Shown: in pieces, positions 1 to 10,592 of the stretch | Layout of the letters: every line of letters starts with the position of its first letter | Numbering within the stretch: position 1 is the first letter of the stretch | DNA from: Temnopleurus reevesii | Taxonomy: Eukaryota; Echinodermata; Echinoidea; Temnopleuroida; Temnopleuridae | Direction: 5' to 3' | NCBI GenBank assembly: GCA_036244855.1 | Contig: BQKZ01000355.1 | Location: forward strand, 158,689 to 169,280 | Length of the DNA stretch: 10,592 nucleotides | Made by a program: the position numbers and the translations under genes | The notes under the pieces: model-generated | What the model saw: the letters and a program-made list of their open reading frames with translations, nothing else | The model's database searches: none | Told to the model about the DNA's origin: nothing

Positions 1-24
1 CGAGAAGTCACATGACACGAAAAG

Positions 25-60
25 AAGTCATATGACCACAGATTTCTGTGCATATGACTT
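25..60. repeat. Short hairpin-forming inverted repeat
   Basis: The arms AAGTCATATG (25-34) and CATATGACTT (51-60) are perfect reverse complements. Inside them CACAGA (37-42) pairs with TCTGTG (45-50). The result is a nearly continuous stem with a tiny loop. A related word, AAGTCACATGAC, precedes it at 5-16. It may be the edge of a repeat element cut by the window start. Confidence 0.75.
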
Positions 61-62
61 GA

Positions 63-121
63 GGCCGGTTTTCCGGCCAGTCGGGTTATTTCACTTTCTC
101 GGCGTGGCCGGAAAACCGGCC
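63..121. repeat. 17-bp perfect inverted repeat, cruciform-capable
   Basis: GGCCGGTTTTCCGGCCA at 63-79 is the exact reverse complement of 105-121, with a 25-nt spacer. Each arm is itself nearly palindromic (GGCCGG..CCGGCC), so several alternative stems are possible. The GC-rich arms stand out from the AT-rich surroundings and look like a small repeat element or the terminus of one. Confidence 0.8.
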
Positions 122-250
122 ATTAGGGTTCAAAGGGTTAAGTTAGACATGTCCGACTCTGGGTTACATTTATTCCCCTGATTATCAGAGAACCCCCCCC
201 CCCCCAAAAAAAAACCTAGTATATATTAGGAGAAACGTGATGTGTATTAA

Positions 251-638
251 AGACTTGGCAAACCCGGAGAATAGCGACCAGGTGCGCGCGATGTATTCAA
301 TTTGTGTACAATCCTATGGAAGCGTGCGGTAGTGCGTGGGCGATGATTTTTGCACTAGATTCGACCTACAAACATTTGGTAAAGTTGGCTGAAGTTTACA
401 CTTTTAACACCAAAGTCGATTAAATTTTCAAAAGATTTCTTGAAATATTGGAGAAGGGTTAAAGAAAATAACATTTAAAACCATTATTGTGTTTATAAAA
501 TGTAATAAAAGTCGCTTTTGGACTTGTTTTGTGGATAGTTACCTGTGTGTATTTTGGGCTTCTGCCGCCGATGTTTGCAATTTTTACATGGCGCGCGCAC
601 GCAATCTGGTCGCTATTCTCCGGGTCTGCCAAAGACTT
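251..638. repeat. Inverted repeat pair, about 40-bp imperfect arms (possible non-autonomous transposon)
   Basis: The segment 251-290 (AGACTTGGC...CGGAGAATAGCGACCAG...GCGCGCG) recurs as its reverse complement at about 592-637, including CTGGTCGCTATTCTCCGGG. A few substitutions and small indels separate the arms, and the loop is about 300 bp. A 13-mer next to the right arm, AAAGACTTGGTCT at 631-643, occurs again inverted at 1262-1274, which suggests a dispersed family. No transposase is present and no target-site duplication was recognised. Confidence 0.65.
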
Positions 639-1306
639 GGTCTGGGGCAGAAAAATCTTGCTTTGATCAAAATCAGAAAAATCTGACGAACAGATCAAAA
701 AAAGTTTGAAGTAAATCCGACAAGAAATAAGAAAGTCATGAATATTTCAATGATAATGAGTGAACGGTGGTTTCCATAAATAACTGTACGGCATTTGTCA
801 TAACATGTGGCTTTCGGTCACGTGTCATGACGTAGGTCATGCACTTCCTGTCAGCAAACTTATTAACATGATGGTATAACGCGTCCTGTATTACCATGCT
901 GTCTGGTTAGCTACGGATAGCTCTCTGGAATAGTTTTGACATTTTTTGACATGGGTACTTGAAGCGCAGCGATTATGGCAAATGTGGAGTGTTTGTAATG
1001 ATTGTAAATAGACGACGAAAAAAATGTTCTTTTTGCGTTAAGCATCGAAAAGGGGGGATAAGATATAATAAAATGCTTGCACAGAAGTGCATGAACTACG
1101 TCATATAACATGTCACAACGTTGCCAATTTGCAGGACAAACAACTGTTGAGTTATAATATTGAAATATTCATAACTTTCTTATTTAATGTCACTACAATT
1201 TTTTTTTCGATCTATTTGAATTTTCTTCTTTTAATCAAAGGCAGCAACATTTTTCCGGTGCAGACCAAGTCTTTAAAATAAGTCCCAGACATGTCTTGAT
1301 AGTCCT

Positions 1307-1474
1307 GGGGGCCATTTCATGAAAATTAGTCAGTACAACAAGAGCGGATTTTCCAACAGTTGCTATAACAAAATTCAGTGGCAGTGGATTTAAGCCGATC
1401 AGAATCAAGGATTTAACTGAATTTGTCTCCGCTGACTAATTTTGTCGCTGACAAAGTTTCATGAAATGGCCTCC
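1307..1474. mobile_element. MITE-like element with GGCCATTTCATGAAA terminal inverted repeats
   Basis: GGCCATTTCATGAAA at 1309-1323 is mirrored by TTTCATGAAATGGCC at 1457-1471. Just inside, AATTAGTCAG (1323-1332) pairs with CTGACTAATT (1432-1441), so the roughly 165-bp element can fold into a long hairpin. It has no coding capacity. Termini of the form GGGGCCATTTCATGAAA are, in my recollection, common in short interspersed elements of sea urchins and other marine invertebrates. A clear target-site duplication is not visible. Confidence 0.75.
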
Positions 1475-1703
1475 GGCTGTTGTTATTTTTGGTTTAAACA
1501 GCGCCTCATTCAAGTATGAATATTTACACCTGAACATGGTTTACTAACCTACTTTCACCTCGATTTGATTTTTAGATTAGCCAATATTATAAGATACTTT
1601 GAAATCTGCATTCATTTGCTTTTATATATTATATTTTTCATGTATACAATCTAAATAATTCTTGTACCAATTTCATAACCAATCTTTAAAAAAATTCTTA
1701 CAG

Positions 1704-10592
<8,889 letters not shown>

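Larger units (their letters stand above)
1..1703. other. 5' flanking or first-intron DNA, no exon identified
   Basis: No convincing coding exon or initiator exon is visible. The exon at 1704 needs a preceding exon ending two bases into a codon, and an in-frame TAA at 1687-1689 shows that the coding sequence does not simply extend upstream. The stretch holds several inverted repeats, listed separately, and poly(C)/poly(A) near 195-215. A small cluster of promoter-like words lies at 819-855: CACGTG at 819, TGACGTA at 828 and an ETS-like CTTCCTG near 846. Whether this is the BLM promoter, a 5' UTR intron or plain intergenic DNA cannot be decided from sequence alone. Confidence 0.6.

Noticed and set aside
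459..698. Minus-strand 79-residue open frame
   Set aside because: It overlaps the right arm of the inverted repeat, has no recognisable domain, and its composition looks random.
1087..1281. 64-residue open frame (begins MHELRHITCHNVANLQDKQL) as a possible initiator exon
   Set aside because: NLQDKQL faintly recalls the human BLM N-terminus, but no donor with the required phase 2 is visible, and the frame becomes hydrophobic, unlike BLM.

Overview
The window is eukaryotic genomic DNA carrying the 5' half of a multi-exon Bloom syndrome-type RecQ helicase gene (BLM) on the + strand. Eleven coding exons can be chained with consistent splice phases between 1704 and 9987, giving 876 codons. The chain runs from the disordered BLM N-terminus through the small dimerisation helical bundle into RecQ motifs 0, I (Walker A) and Ia. 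The initiator exon was not identified upstream, and the rest of the helicase core, RQC and HRDC domains lie beyond the 3' end. AT-rich introns, trinucleotide microsatellites and short terminal-inverted-repeat elements beginning GGGGCCATTTCATGAAA or GGGGCCGTATTCTGAAA suggest a marine invertebrate, most likely an echinoderm such as a sea urchin. That placement is an inference.

Layout: 1-1703 is 5' non-coding DNA rich in inverted repeats: a hairpin at 25-60, a 17-bp perfect inverted repeat at 63-121, an imperfect inverted pair at 251-290/592-637 and a MITE-like element at 1307-1474. From 1704 to 8011 nine exons encode the BLM N-terminal region. It shows a PIP-box-like motif, two SUMO-interacting-like motifs, acidic/aromatic patches like the RPA-binding patches of vertebrate BLM, a TP-rich heptad repeat, the helical bundle, and a 23-residue tandem duplication. 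Exons 8467-8652 and 9755-9987 encode the start of the helicase core. 9988-10592 is intron ending in another partial repeat element.

The most unusual part is the 1.1-kb intron 8653-9754, which lies within the Walker A glycine codon. It is almost entirely (GGT/GAT)n satellite, but embedded in it are two 5'-truncated copies of the preceding exon and one 3'-truncated copy of the following exon. One exon copy (8913-9013) has decayed, with a stop and many replacement changes. The other (9152-9248) has an intact donor and seven codons that differ only silently from the true exon, but it also has an in-frame 9-nt deletion in RecQ motif 0. The downstream copy (9624-9681) has a broken Walker A. This local duplication array is the main candidate for something undescribed. 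The (ATC)n tract at 3771-3952 is complementary to the (GAT)n tracts here, so the two introns could pair in the pre-mRNA around seven exons.
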